A program made the position numbers and the translations under genes. A DNA stretch of 64,000 nucleotides from Pseudomonadota bacterium. GTDB lineage: Bacteria > Desulfobacterota > Syntrophorhabdia > Syntrophorhabdales > Syntrophorhabdaceae. Shown piece after piece: positions 45,317 to 54,061 of this stretch (position 1 is its first letter; each line of letters starts with the position of its first letter). Location: contig JAPLKC010000035.1 of the NCBI GenBank assembly GCA_026388255.1, positions 1-64,000 on the forward strand. The letters run 5' to 3'. Under the pieces are notes generated by a model. That model saw only the letters and a list, made by a program, of their open reading frames with translations. It was not told where the DNA came from and searched no databases.

Positions 45317-45492
45317 TCCTGTTATTTTTTTGTTGTCATTTTCTTAATTATGTACGAAAACTTTATTCAGTTCAATCTTTTTGTTGTTAGAGGATACATC
45401 AAAAAGATCATTAAAGTTTTCCATGACAGGCACCAGTTCTCCGATCTAACCCCTAAATTGAATAATCTCCCGGCATGATTTGTGACATTCAT

Positions 45493-45520
45493 TTGACACT
45501 TACAGGTCAAATTATATAAT
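45493..45520 (+). promoter_or_regulatory. Consensus sigma-70 promoter with overlapping operator-like repeat
   Basis: TTGACA at 45493-45498, 16 bases, TATAAT at 45515-45520; both boxes are perfect. The inverted repeat ATTTGAC-N8-GTCAAAT (45491-45512) covers the -35 box and spacer. A repressor bound there would block it, or an activator for the downstream sigma-54 promoter could use it. Start near 45527. Confidence 0.6.
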
Positions 45521-45569
45521 AAAGATTTGTAACAACCTTTATATATTACCTTTTTATGATGTTGGAATC

Positions 45570-45585
45570 TGGCACACTTTTTGCT
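45570..45585 (+). promoter_or_regulatory. Sigma-54 promoter of the FlgM-like gene
   Basis: TGGCACACTTTTTGCT fits the -24/-12 consensus, with GG and GC separated by exactly 10 bases. The transcription start would be near 45596, only about 5 bases before the ATG at 45601. Confidence 0.8.
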
Positions 45586-45600
45586 TTTAAGTAGTACAGA

Positions 45601-46020
45601 ATGAAGATAGATGAAAATAGAAAATCAGCCATCCTTAATAGCCTCTTAAAGCCCAAGGCAGTGCGTGCAAAAGATTCAACCGGAACAGATGATTTTATTT
45701 TAAGAAGTGAAGAAACTATCGATAAATTGGAATTATCCACACAAAAAAGTACGATTGACAGGCCTCAAGAGAAGACCGGGATACCCCCTGTATTGCTAAA
45801 AGAACTTAAAGGCTATAATTTTATTGATAAAGTTGAATTATCCACAAGGAAGAAGTCCAATATTCCGGTGAAAGAAAAAGTAAAATACGCCTCAACTATT
45901 GTAAGTCAGGACAGGATAAATGCGCTGCTCGAGGCGCTTCAGTCCGAAACATATAATGCGAGGGTTGAGATTAGCGCCAAAAACAGTATGAAGAGCCAAC
46001 TATTGGACATTGTGATTTAA
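45601..46020 (+). CDS. FlgM-like small protein (possible anti-sigma-28)
   Basis: A 139-residue, hydrophilic, probably disordered protein. The short motif DKLELST at about residue 40 recurs as DKVELSTRKK near 80; FlgM proteins have a VELS element. The C-terminus (SQDRINALLEALQSETYNAR) resembles the FlgM helices that bind sigma-28, with SETYNAR in place of the usual SGTYKV. FlgM holds back late flagellar genes until the hook is complete. Sigma-54 control fits a flagellar hierarchy, but no flagellar genes are in the window. No ribosome site precedes the ATG. The call is tentative. Confidence 0.5.
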   Translation: MKIDENRKSAILNSLLKPKAVRAKDSTGTDDFILRSEETIDKLELSTQKSTIDRPQEKTGIPPVLLKELKGYNFIDKVELSTRKKSNIPVKEKVKYASTIVSQDRINALLEALQSETYNARVEISAKNSMKSQLLDIVI

Positions 46021-46220
46021 TTAATGCGAATAAATTCTCCGCAGTTTGCCATCAAGAAGATTTCCGTGATTCCCCATTGATTTTAAAGACTTTTTAAGGT
46101 AAATTGAAATGCTGTTTTGATGAGTCCTGCCAAGCGGGATGACACGAATCGAAGCATTTGCAATAGCGAGAACTGCCGCAGCCATACCGTTCAAGGTTTT
46201 GGCCGTACATGGAGGATTAG

Positions 46221-47204
46221 ATGAAAAGAATATTCAGCGGGATTCAGCCGACAGGCGAAATCCATCTGGGAAATTATGTAGGTGCAATAAGAAATTGGGT
46301 TAGTTTGATGGATGAATATGATTGTATTTTCTGTGTAGTTGATTACCATGCAATAACTGTGGAGTACGAAATAGAGAAGCTTAGAAGCAGGACGGTGGAT
46401 ACGGCTTTAATACTTCTTGCTTGTGGCCTGTCACCCGAAAAATGCAAAATACTTGTCCAGTCCCATGTGCCGGAGCATACCGAGCTTGCCTGGATATTTA
46501 ATTGTGTAACCCCTATAGGCGAGCTTGAGCGGATGACTCAATTTAAGGATAAATCAAAACAGCATAGGGCAAATATCAATATGGGCCTCATGGGATATCC
46601 CGTTCTTCAGGCTGCGGATATTCTTATATACAAAGCCGGTTTTGTGCCTGTTGGCGAGGATCAGGTGCAGCATGTAGAACTATCGAGAGAGGTGGCGAGA
46701 AAATACAACAGCAGATACGGGAATTTCTTTCCCGAGCCACAGGCAATCCTTTCTGTGGCGCCTAAGATTCTTGGGGTGGACGGGGCAAGTAAGATGTCTA
46801 AATCAATGAATAATTATATAGGATTATTGGAAGACAAAAACTCCATATGGGAAAAATTGAGGACAGCAGTAACCGATGTAAACAGGGTAAGAAGAAAAGA
46901 CCCGGGTAACCCTGAGGTTTGCAATATATTCACGATACACAGGGCTTTTTCACCGAATGATACTCTTTTAGAGGTAGATAAAGGCTGCAGGAGTGCTGCA
47001 ATAGGTTGTATTGACTGTAAAACAATGCTTTTTAAAAATATAATGGATGAACTGACCCCGATACAGGAGAGGGCTGCTTCTCTGAACGAGAATCCCGGTT
47101 ATATTAAGGATGTGATAAACACAGGGGCAAATAAATGCAGCGTTATTGCAAAAGAGACAATGGACGAAGTGAGGAAGGCGGTAGGGCTGTTTTATGAACG
47201 ATAA
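46221..47204 (+). CDS. trpS: Tryptophanyl-tRNA synthetase
   Basis: A 327-residue class I synthetase. IFSGIQPTGEIHLGNYVGAI carries the HIGH-like motif. MGLMGYPVLQAADILIYKA, PVGEDQVQHVELSREVA and ASKMSKSMNNYIGLL (KMSKS) are all present. Length is normal. The start ATG 46221 has GGAGGA 6 bases before it. The 200 bases upstream contain no T-box-like or other leader structure that I can recognise. Confidence 0.96.
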   Translation: MKRIFSGIQPTGEIHLGNYVGAIRNWVSLMDEYDCIFCVVDYHAITVEYEIEKLRSRTVDTALILLACGLSPEKCKILVQSHVPEHTELAWIFNCVTPIGELERMTQFKDKSKQHRANINMGLMGYPVLQAADILIYKAGFVPVGEDQVQHVELSREVARKYNSRYGNFFPEPQAILSVAPKILGVDGASKMSKSMNNYIGLLEDKNSIWEKLRTAVTDVNRVRRKDPGNPEVCNIFTIHRAFSPNDTLLEVDKGCRSAAIGCIDCKTMLFKNIMDELTPIQERAASLNENPGYIKDVINTGANKCSVIAKETMDEVRKAVGLFYER

Positions 47205-47431
47205 AGCAAAACTAAATTGTGTGTTTTAAAAGATTATTCCGTCAGAAAAGGCGTTGAAACATGCGATGGATGTGATAAATTATATTGATATAGATATTAT
47301 TTCCCCACAACACGTAAGTGTTTTTGCAAATAAAAGAGATATAAATGTGCTCATCAAAAAGCCCTCTTCTTTGACGCAAGTCGGCATTGATACGCTTTGT
47401 TAAATAATATTTGATAATTGCAATTATTTTC

Positions 47432-47460
47432 TTGACAATAAGATTTTCATGTATTATATT
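47432..47460 (+). promoter_or_regulatory. Strong sigma-70 promoter of a candidate small transcript
   Basis: TTGACA at 47432-47437, 17 bases, TATATT at 47455-47460. Start near 47467. It lies 228 bases after the trpS stop and faces a terminator about 200 bases downstream. Confidence 0.65.
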
Positions 47461-47466
47461 GATTCA

Positions 47467-47670
47467 TGTTAAATAATTCACATAATAAACAAGCAAATAC
47501 ACTGTTTTATCAGGTTTATTGCGGTTATTTATATAAAACTGCTTTACGATTAAGTTATATTTGCAAGAGTTGTTCATTAATTCACAAGTAGTTCTTTAAC
47601 GTAGACATTCACCCTCACTAGCTTCTCATAATAACCCCCCTTCCCCCTGGGAACGCCCAGGGGGTTTTTT
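47467..47670 (+). ncRNA. Candidate ~200-nt transcript (non-coding or 41-aa leaderless ORF)
   Basis: The sequence runs from a consensus-like promoter to an intrinsic terminator. The only frame is ATG 47466 to TAG 47591, 41 codons, starting MLNNSHNKQANTLFYQVYCG and ending ICKSCSLIHK. The ATG coincides with the predicted transcription start and has no ribosome site. About 200 bases is the size of 6S and other regulatory RNAs. I did not recognise a specific RNA family. The rest of the 484-base gap between trpS and tolQ (47205-47431) shows no gene. Confidence 0.4.
47643..47670 (+). terminator. Intrinsic terminator before tolQ
   Basis: CCCCCTGGG, loop AACG, CCCAGGGGG, then TTTTTT. A perfect 9-bp GC-rich stem with a T-run; one of the clearest terminators in the window. 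Confidence 0.93.
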
Positions 47671-47688
47671 ATTTACAAGACAGGCAAA

Positions 47689-48381
47689 TTGTTGTATGTT
47701 TTTGCCGTGGATATATCGAGTATAAATAATTATTCCGGTGGTGTTTTAAGCCTGATCTATGCTTCCGGACCGGTTGCAAAGGTGGTTTTGTCCATTCTTT
47801 TTATATTTTCGATTGTATCATGGACGATCATACTCTATAAACTCAAGCAATACGGCAGAGCAGAGAGCGATGCGGAAAGGTTTATGAGAACCGCAAGGGA
47901 TGCCGATTCTTTTAAGAAATTAGTAACGACATACCGGGAAACCCCCAACAATGCTTTTTACCGTTTGATGTTTGCATCTTACAAGGAGATTGCCTCAAGG
48001 CAAAAAGAAAATCCCGGGATAAGACCTGAAATAATGCCGTCCGTTGAAAATGCTCTAAAAATCATTATGTCTGAAGAAACAGACAGGTTTGAAAGGAGAC
48101 TTTCTTTTCTTGCCACAACTGCAAACACTGCGCCGTTTATTGGTCTATTCGGTACGGTATGGGGTATCATGGATTCGTTCCGTGAGATAGGGCTTAAGGG
48201 AACAACAAGTCTGTCCGTTGTTGCACCGGGCATAAGCGAGGCGCTTATAGCCACTGCTATCGGCCTCGCAACAGCTATACCGGCAGTCCTCGCATATAAT
48301 TATTTTAATGGCAGGCTAAAACGTATTCTATCAAAAATGGAAAATGCATCTATGTATATACTGAACCTCCTGGAGAAATGA
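47689..48381 (+). CDS. tolQ: TolQ/ExbB-type proton channel protein
   Basis: A 230-residue inner-membrane protein with three membrane segments (about 22-45, 148-170, 180-205). Conserved segments are VVLSILFIFSIVSWTIILYK, TANTAPFIGLFGTVWGIMDS and ISEALIATAIGLATAIPAVL. With TolR it forms the proton-driven motor that energises TolA. The start is probably TTG 47689, with only a weak AGG ribosome site. It overlaps tolR by 4 bases. Confidence 0.92.
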   Translation: MLYVFAVDISSINNYSGGVLSLIYASGPVAKVVLSILFIFSIVSWTIILYKLKQYGRAESDAERFMRTARDADSFKKLVTTYRETPNNAFYRLMFASYKEIASRQKENPGIRPEIMPSVENALKIIMSEETDRFERRLSFLATTANTAPFIGLFGTVWGIMDSFREIGLKGTTSLSVVAPGISEALIATAIGLATAIPAVLAYNYFNGRLKRILSKMENASMYILNLLEK

Positions 48382-48785
48382 AATTATCAAAGGATTCAAA
48401 AGCCCCACTTTCTGAAATAAACATCGTCCCTCTTGTTGATGTGATGCTTGTCCTGCTTATCATATTCATGATAACGGCGCCCATGATGCAGCACGGAATG
48501 AATATCGATATCCCCAAGGTAACAACAAAACCCCTGCCAACCAAAGACGAGCCACAAATACTCAGTATTTCAAGTAATAAGCAGCTTATATTGAATGAAA
48601 AAAAATTAGATGTAAAAGACCTCAAAGCGGCAATACAGCTACTTTTTACAAATAAAAACAGCAAAGAGATTTACTTAAGGGCAGACAAAAACGTCCCTTA
48701 TGGTTTTGTTGTGACTTGTATGGGTATTGTAAAAGAAGCTGGGGTAGAGAAGGTAAATATAGTGACAAAGCCTGCAGAGGAATAA
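48378..48785 (+). CDS. tolR: TolR/ExbD-type protein
   Basis: A 135-residue protein with one membrane segment (about 15-35). INIVPLVDVMLVLLIIFMIT contains the conserved proton-path Asp. The periplasmic domain follows, with IYLRADKNVPYGFVV. It partners the TolQ encoded immediately upstream in the motor complex. Length is normal. Confidence 0.93.
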   Translation: MKLSKDSKAPLSEINIVPLVDVMLVLLIIFMITAPMMQHGMNIDIPKVTTKPLPTKDEPQILSISSNKQLILNEKKLDVKDLKAAIQLLFTNKNSKEIYLRADKNVPYGFVVTCMGIVKEAGVEKVNIVTKPAEE

Positions 48786-48888
48786 TGGCGAACAAGCGCC
48801 CGGCTATCAGCACTTTTATGGGAATCATGAGGGCGGCGCATATTTTACTGCTCGTGGAAGGCTAAAAAATACTGACTGCCGAATTATC

Positions 48889-49701
48889 ATGAAAGAAGAA
48901 ACCTGGTTCAAAATGCTCACAATCTCTACTGTTCTCCACTTCATTGTGGTTGGTGCATTCAGTATCCCAATAAAAAGAACACCAAAGAGATTTGATGCAT
49001 TATCGTCATATTCTGTTAATCTTGTCGGAGATATTGGCGGTGGTCCCGGTGGCCCGAAGGCAGGAAAATTCTTGGAAAGCAAACATGCTCCCGAAAAGGA
49101 GACGTCTCCTGCCAGGGTGAGTAAGCCCGTTTCCACACCAAAGAGCAAGCCGGTACCAATTCGAAAGGAAAAAGAGGCTGTGTCTCTTTCAAAAAAAAAG
49201 GAACCCCCCAAGGCTATACCTTCGAAAGAAACAACTACCAAAGAAGAATTAAGTCATCTCAATGACCGGATAAGGGAGATGAAAAAACGGACAGAGTATC
49301 TTGACGTTACCAGGACTAAAGGATTATCGGGAACAGCGGGACCGGGAAGGACAGGCAATAGCGGTTATGGACTACCCGGCTCCTCCGAGGGAGGGGGAAG
49401 AACCCTTGATCCGGTATCGCAGAGATATATGCTTGAAATATGGGAGAAAATAAAAAATTCATGGGGTTTACCCGGCATAGCCTCCTACAAAAAAGACCTG
49501 GAAACAATAGTGACAATCAGAATACGAAAGGACGGAAGAATAGTGGATGTAAACATTGAAAAGCGATCCGGGAACAGGATATATGATGAATCAATCCTTC
49601 GGGTTTTACGTTCTGTTGACCCCCTGCCGCCTATACCTACCACTCTCAACATGGAAACCATGGAGATAGGCTTCAGGTTTTTGCCGGGTGATCTGTCATG
49701 A
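48889..49701 (+). CDS. TolA/TonB-like energy transducer
   Basis: A 270-residue protein. One N-terminal membrane segment (about 8-24, MLTISTVLHFIVVGAFSIPI), a Lys/Pro/Ser-rich periplasm-spanning linker, then a TonB C-terminal-type domain with TIRIRKDGRIVDVNIEKRSG and YDESILRVLRSVDPLPPIP. Its place after tolQR makes it the likely TolA. It overlaps uppP by 4 bases. The 103-base gap before it has no gene. Confidence 0.88.
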   Translation: MKEETWFKMLTISTVLHFIVVGAFSIPIKRTPKRFDALSSYSVNLVGDIGGGPGGPKAGKFLESKHAPEKETSPARVSKPVSTPKSKPVPIRKEKEAVSLSKKKEPPKAIPSKETTTKEELSHLNDRIREMKKRTEYLDVTRTKGLSGTAGPGRTGNSGYGLPGSSEGGGRTLDPVSQRYMLEIWEKIKNSWGLPGIASYKKDLETIVTIRIRKDGRIVDVNIEKRSGNRIYDESILRVLRSVDPLPPIPTTLNMETMEIGFRFLPGDLS

Positions 49702-50480
49702 GCGAGTTTGAGAGCATTATACTCGGCGCCGTCCAGGGCATAACGGAGTTTCTGCCCATCAGCAGTTCTGCCCATCTAATTGTTTTGCCGTGGTTTTTCA
49801 AAGTTAAAGAAGGTGGCATAACCTTTGATGTAATGCTCCACTTCGGAACCCTGCTTGCTATTCTGACTCTATATGGAAGAAAATTTTTAACTGTTTTGAT
49901 AGAAGGACTACATGACTTGAAAGAAAAGAGGCTTGGGAACTCACTGCTTTTTAAGATTATTGCAGGCACTTTGCCGGCAGTTGTATGCGGTTTGCTTTTC
50001 AAGGGTTTTATTGAATCTCATTTAAGAACGCCTTATGTAGCGGTATTCGGCCTTATCGCAGTATCGATCATGATGATAGTATGTGAGAGGATTTATGTAA
50101 GCGAAAAAAGCATATCCTATCCCATTGCGATAGGGATAGGTATAGCACAGGCCTTAGCCCTTGTACCGGGTACATCAAGAAGCGGTATTACAATTGTGGT
50201 AGGCATGCTTCTGGGCCTGAAGAGAACTCAGGCCGTGGACTTCTCTTTCCTGCTGTCAATACCGATAATACTCGGTGCGTCCCTGTATGAATCAAGACAT
50301 ATACACTTTCATGATGTAGGGGCAGAAATAGAGTTGTTAGTACTTGGAGTAGCTTCTTCTTTTATTTTCGGATTGTTAAGCCTTAAATTTCTTATCAGGT
50401 TTTTAAAGAAACATTCACTTGATGTCTTTGCCGTCTACAGGATCGGGCTTGCCCTCATCATTCTTCTTTTTTCCAAATAA
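49698..50480 (+). CDS. uppP: Undecaprenyl-diphosphatase
   Basis: A 260-residue polytopic membrane protein. The two catalytic motifs are AVQGITEFLPISSSAHLIVL and ALVPGTSRSGITIVVGMLLG. The enzyme dephosphorylates Und-PP for recycling of the lipid carrier used in peptidoglycan and polysaccharide synthesis. Its last 66 bases overlap the 3' end of the convergent gene at 50415. Confidence 0.94.
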   Translation: MSEFESIILGAVQGITEFLPISSSAHLIVLPWFFKVKEGGITFDVMLHFGTLLAILTLYGRKFLTVLIEGLHDLKEKRLGNSLLFKIIAGTLPAVVCGLLFKGFIESHLRTPYVAVFGLIAVSIMMIVCERIYVSEKSISYPIAIGIGIAQALALVPGTSRSGITIVVGMLLGLKRTQAVDFSFLLSIPIILGASLYESRHIHFHDVGAEIELLVLGVASSFIFGLLSLKFLIRFLKKHSLDVFAVYRIGLALIILLFSK

Positions 50481-51206
50481 CTTGTGAATCATATCGTTAA
50501 CGGCCTGTATTATATAGTTTCTTGTAAAGTATAGGACAACAGTAAATACTATGCTTGCAAACAGCAGCCAGAAAAAAGCCTGATATTTGCCGTTTTTTAA
50601 CGCATTGCCCTGTAAAGTAAGCATAAGTGTTCCCGGCAGCCTGCCGAATATATTCATAAACAGGAAATCAACAAGCCGCATACGGGTAAGGCCAAGGAGG
50701 TAGCAGAGAGAATCCTTGGGGAATCCGGGCAGGAGAAAGAGGATAAAGGTGATGTTCAGGCCTTTGTGTGTAATAAAATAATTGAATTTATCTATATATT
50801 CTTTTTTTACTATCTTTTCCACAAAACCCAAGCCGAATAGTCTTGTTATACCAAAGGCAAAGAGGGAACCCACTGTAAGACCTATTGTGGAGAGTATCAC
50901 CCCTGATGTATTCCCGAAGAGAAAACCGCCGACAACACCGGTAAGCTCTCCCGGGACCGGGGCAACTATAACCTGTAATGCCTGAACGAAGACGAATGCA
51001 ATGGCAGCAAAGGGGCCGAAAGAGGCAATAAAAAAACGGAGCTTTCTCGGATCAAAAAAGAACCTGTAGAAGCGGATTATTTCCCGCCACTGACCTTCGT
51101 GATAGACATAAAACATAAGGAGAATAAGAAAAGATACACATAGCCAGAGAATTACGCGCAGGAATATGGATATATTTTTGGACTTGACGATGGATTCTTT
51201 TATCAA
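50415..51206 (-). CDS. VTT-domain (TVP38/TMEM64) membrane protein
   Basis: A 263-residue protein with five to six membrane segments. FVQALQVIVAPVPGELTGVV and TFILFLLPGFPKDSLCYLLG are the conserved VTT motifs. Relatives (DedA/TVP38) include Und-P flippase-like proteins. It overlaps the PilB-type gene by 4 bases at its start and uppP by 66 bases at its 3' end. A role in Und-P handling, next to uppP and uppS, is possible. Confidence 0.85.
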   Translation of the reverse strand: MIKESIVKSKNISIFLRVILWLCVSFLILLMFYVYHEGQWREIIRFYRFFFDPRKLRFFIASFGPFAAIAFVFVQALQVIVAPVPGELTGVVGGFLFGNTSGVILSTIGLTVGSLFAFGITRLFGLGFVEKIVKKEYIDKFNYFITHKGLNITFILFLLPGFPKDSLCYLLGLTRMRLVDFLFMNIFGRLPGTLMLTLQGNALKNGKYQAFFWLLFASIVFTVVLYFTRNYIIQAVNDMIHKLFGKKKNDEGKPDPVDGKDIK

Positions 51207-53200
51207 GTTGGAATGGCCACTGTCCTTAATACTTCGTCAACAGTGGTTAAACCTCCTTCGAGCAATATCAGACAGTAGTCTTTCAGGGTTCTCATTCCGC
51301 TATTTATAGCTTCCTGTCGTATTATATTCGTTTCCGCCCCTTCCGCGATCAGATGTCTCACCGACTCGGTTACCATGAGCACCTCGTATACACCTACCCT
51401 GCCTTTGTAACCGGACATGCCGCATGCATCGCAACCTTTGCCTTTACATAGCTCTACATCTTCCGGCAGTCCGAGGTATTTTGTTATTACTTTTTCGGGA
51501 ACATACTTTTCCTTGCAATTCGGGCAAATCCTTCGAACAAGTCTCTGTGCAACAATACCGATGATTGATGTGGAAATGAGAAAGGACTCTATGCCCATAT
51601 CGTTAAGTCTCATGAATGTACTCGGCGCATCGTTTGCGTGAAGTGTCGTAAAAACAAGGTGTCCGGTAAGGGCTGCCTCAACTGCTATCTTCGCCGTTTC
51701 TTTATCTCTTGTTTCTCCGACAAGTATGATATCAGGGTCCTGTCTCAAAAAGGCCCTTAACACCCGTGCAAAATCAAGTCCTATATCAGAGTTTACCTGG
51801 ACCTGGTTTATGCCTGCAAGGTCGTATTCAATGGGGTCTTCCACGGTAGATATATTTACGTCGATATCATTTTTTTCAGCTAATGCACTGTATAAAGTGG
51901 TACTCTTCCCGGAGCCTGTAGGTCCTGTGACAAAAATAATCCCATAGGGCTTCTTTATCATATCCCGAACAAGGTCTAATGTGGGTTGATGCGAAATAAG
52001 TTTATCCAAACCCATAGAGGTATTGCTCTTGTCCAGAATTCTTGTACAGATCTTCTCACCGAATTTTGTTGGTATGGATGACACCCTGAAGTCTACCGTT
52101 TTATCTCCTATTTTCATGGTGATCCTGCCGTCCTGGGGCATTCTTCTCTCCGTAATATCCAGTTTTGATATAATCTTTACCCTGCTGATGAGGGGGAGTA
52201 TCACCTTTCTGGGCAGCATCATCTGTTCCCTTAAGACACCGTCTATCCTGTAGCGCACCCTGCACCCTTTTTCCATGGGTTCTATATGGATATCGCTTGC
52301 CCCCTTTTTCAAGGCCATGCCTATAATATTGTTCGTGAGTCTTATAATAGGTGCACCTTTTGCCTCACTTTCCAGATCCGCTATCCCCATTTCATCGTCT
52401 TTGCCTTCTTCGACCTCCATATCCTTCATAATATCGGATTGGAGAGAATCCATGTTTTCAAGGATAGAGTCTATGCTGATCTCAGGTTTCTCTTCCTCTT
52501 TCTTCATGATTTCGGGATAGTCTTTTTCCATGAATGTTTTCAGGTCTTGATCGACAACGAGAACCTGTTCAATGGCAAGTCCTTTTATAAACTTTCTTAC
52601 TTCATCTATTGCCAGAAGGTCTGTTGGATTGACCATGGCAAGCGTTAGAGTACTGTTCGAGTAGGCAATGGGGAGTACTTTGTAACGCATGATGAGTTGC
52701 TTCGGGATTAAAGAGAGCACTTCCGAGTCAATTTTGATAGTTGCAAGGGATTTTATGCCCATGCCCTTCTGGGCATTCATTGTCTCTATCCTTTCAGCCA
52801 CTATCTTGTTCAAAGACATGGAGATTGTGGGGTGCTCCCCGAGCAGGCTCTCAAAATCAGTTTTTTCAAGCACAAATACCGATGTTGCCTGGATTGCCAT
52901 TACCGTGGCTGTCCTCGGATTACCTGTCAAAAGGGCCATCTCGCCGAAACATGCGCCGCTGTCAAGAGAGGCGATCGACAGATCTATCCCAAGGTTGGGC
53001 TCCCGTTTCTTTATATCCACCTTCCCATTTTTTATGATGAACATGGAGTCCCCGGATGCACCTTCCCTGACTATTGCAGTATTGGGAGGATAAACCCTTT
53101 CTTTCAGCCTGGCAGAAAGCTCCTGAAGCTCTTCATCACCCAGGGATTTAAAAAGCTCTGTGTTTTTGAGACAAGATAATTTATCCGAGCAAACATTCAT
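51203..53200 (-). CDS. PilB/GspE-type secretion ATPase with N-terminal CRP-like domain
   Basis: I place the start at 53200 (MNVCSDKLSC): it overlaps the uppS stop by 4 bases and has GAGGAG nearby. A longer frame from 53275 is unsupported. The product is 665 residues. Residues about 10-135 are a cyclic-nucleotide-binding-like domain with GACFGEMALLTGNPRTATV, the phosphate-binding cassette. A T2SSE N-terminal-like domain (about 155-240) follows. The ATPase core has Walker A GPTGSGKSTT, Walker B DPDIILVGETRD and zinc-ligand pairs CPNC and CDAC. It is the motor of a type IV pilus or type II secretion system. The sensor fusion suggests nucleotide control. Confidence 0.88.
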   Translation of the reverse strand: MNVCSDKLSCLKNTELFKSLGDEELQELSARLKERVYPPNTAIVREGASGDSMFIIKNGKVDIKKREPNLGIDLSIASLDSGACFGEMALLTGNPRTATVMAIQATSVFVLEKTDFESLLGEHPTISMSLNKIVAERIETMNAQKGMGIKSLATIKIDSEVLSLIPKQLIMRYKVLPIAYSNSTLTLAMVNPTDLLAIDEVRKFIKGLAIEQVLVVDQDLKTFMEKDYPEIMKKEEEKPEISIDSILENMDSLQSDIMKDMEVEEGKDDEMGIADLESEAKGAPIIRLTNNIIGMALKKGASDIHIEPMEKGCRVRYRIDGVLREQMMLPRKVILPLISRVKIISKLDITERRMPQDGRITMKIGDKTVDFRVSSIPTKFGEKICTRILDKSNTSMGLDKLISHQPTLDLVRDMIKKPYGIIFVTGPTGSGKSTTLYSALAEKNDIDVNISTVEDPIEYDLAGINQVQVNSDIGLDFARVLRAFLRQDPDIILVGETRDKETAKIAVEAALTGHLVFTTLHANDAPSTFMRLNDMGIESFLISTSIIGIVAQRLVRRICPNCKEKYVPEKVITKYLGLPEDVELCKGKGCDACGMSGYKGRVGVYEVLMVTESVRHLIAEGAETNIIRQEAINSGMRTLKDYCLILLEGGLTTVDEVLRTVAIPT

Positions 53201-53970
53201 CTTCCGAATCTCCTCACTCTGTGCTGGTAGCTTCTGATTGCCCGCAGAAAATCGATCTTTCTGAAGGCAGGCCACAGTGCATCACAAAAATAAAATTCAC
53301 TGTATACACTTTGCCATAAAAGAAAACCACTTAAGCGAATTTCGCCGCTTGTGCGGATTATAAGGTCCGGATCAGGGATTCCGTTTGTATATAAATGATT
53401 TGTGATATCTTCAATGGTTATGCTGTTTGCAAGCTCCTCGGCATTCTCCACACTTCTTTCTCTTATTGCCTTTCTCACTGCTTCAACAATTTCTTCCCTA
53501 CCGCCGTAACCGATCGCTATATTCAGGATGTGCCTCTCATTATCCTTTGTATATTCTTCGGCATTTCTTATTGCTTCTTTTAATGTGTCCGGCAGTACAT
53601 CGAATTTTCCAAGGATATTAATCCTGAAGCCATTTCTCTTTATGACCAGACTCCTTGAGAGTTCGAAGATCTTTTCTTCTATTACTTTCAAGAGGCCGTT
53701 TAATTCCAGATTATCTCTTCGGGTATTTTCCGTTGAAAGTACCCATATAGTTACAATTTTAATGCCCAGATTGCTACACCACTGGAGGACATCATCAAGC
53801 TTCTTCGCCCCTTCCTTGTGCCCCATCGTTACGTCATCAAAGCCCATCTCTTTTGCAAACCTTCTGTTGCCGTCAAGGATGATGCCTATATGGGTCGGTG
53901 TTGTCCCCTGCTGCACTTCCTTTTCAAGAAGTTTTTCATAAGAATAGTATAGAGCCCTTTTTACAAACAT
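53197..53970 (-). CDS. uppS: Isoprenyl (undecaprenyl) diphosphate synthase
   Basis: A 257-residue cis-prenyltransferase. HIGIILDGNRRFAKEMGF is the catalytic Asp/DGNxR motif. GYGGREEIVEAVRKA, and RTSGEIRLSGFLLWQSVYSE (usually RLSNFLLWQ) follow. The RRF/RLSG variants depart from E. coli UppS, so the chain length of the product is uncertain. It makes the polyprenyl carrier for cell-wall and polysaccharide synthesis. The gene starts the - strand set leading to the PilB-type ATPase. Confidence 0.85.
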   Translation of the reverse strand: MFVKRALYYSYEKLLEKEVQQGTTPTHIGIILDGNRRFAKEMGFDDVTMGHKEGAKKLDDVLQWCSNLGIKIVTIWVLSTENTRRDNLELNGLLKVIEEKIFELSRSLVIKRNGFRINILGKFDVLPDTLKEAIRNAEEYTKDNERHILNIAIGYGGREEIVEAVRKAIRERSVENAEELANSITIEDITNHLYTNGIPDPDLIIRTSGEIRLSGFLLWQSVYSEFYFCDALWPAFRKIDFLRAIRSYQHRVRRFGR

Positions 53971-54061
53971 ATTAGATTATAATGCAATTTTTTATAAATT
54001 AACATTGTTTTTACAGGAAATACAAGGATACTGCAAAACACAGAGTTCAGAAAAGGCTTTA

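Larger units (their letters stand above)
45262..45600. other. Divergent 339-base region between hemB and the FlgM-like gene
   Basis: This region holds the hemB promoter at its left end and stacked sigma-70 and sigma-54 promoters with an inverted repeat at its right end, each listed separately. I see no gene between 45330 and 45480. Confidence 0.6.
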
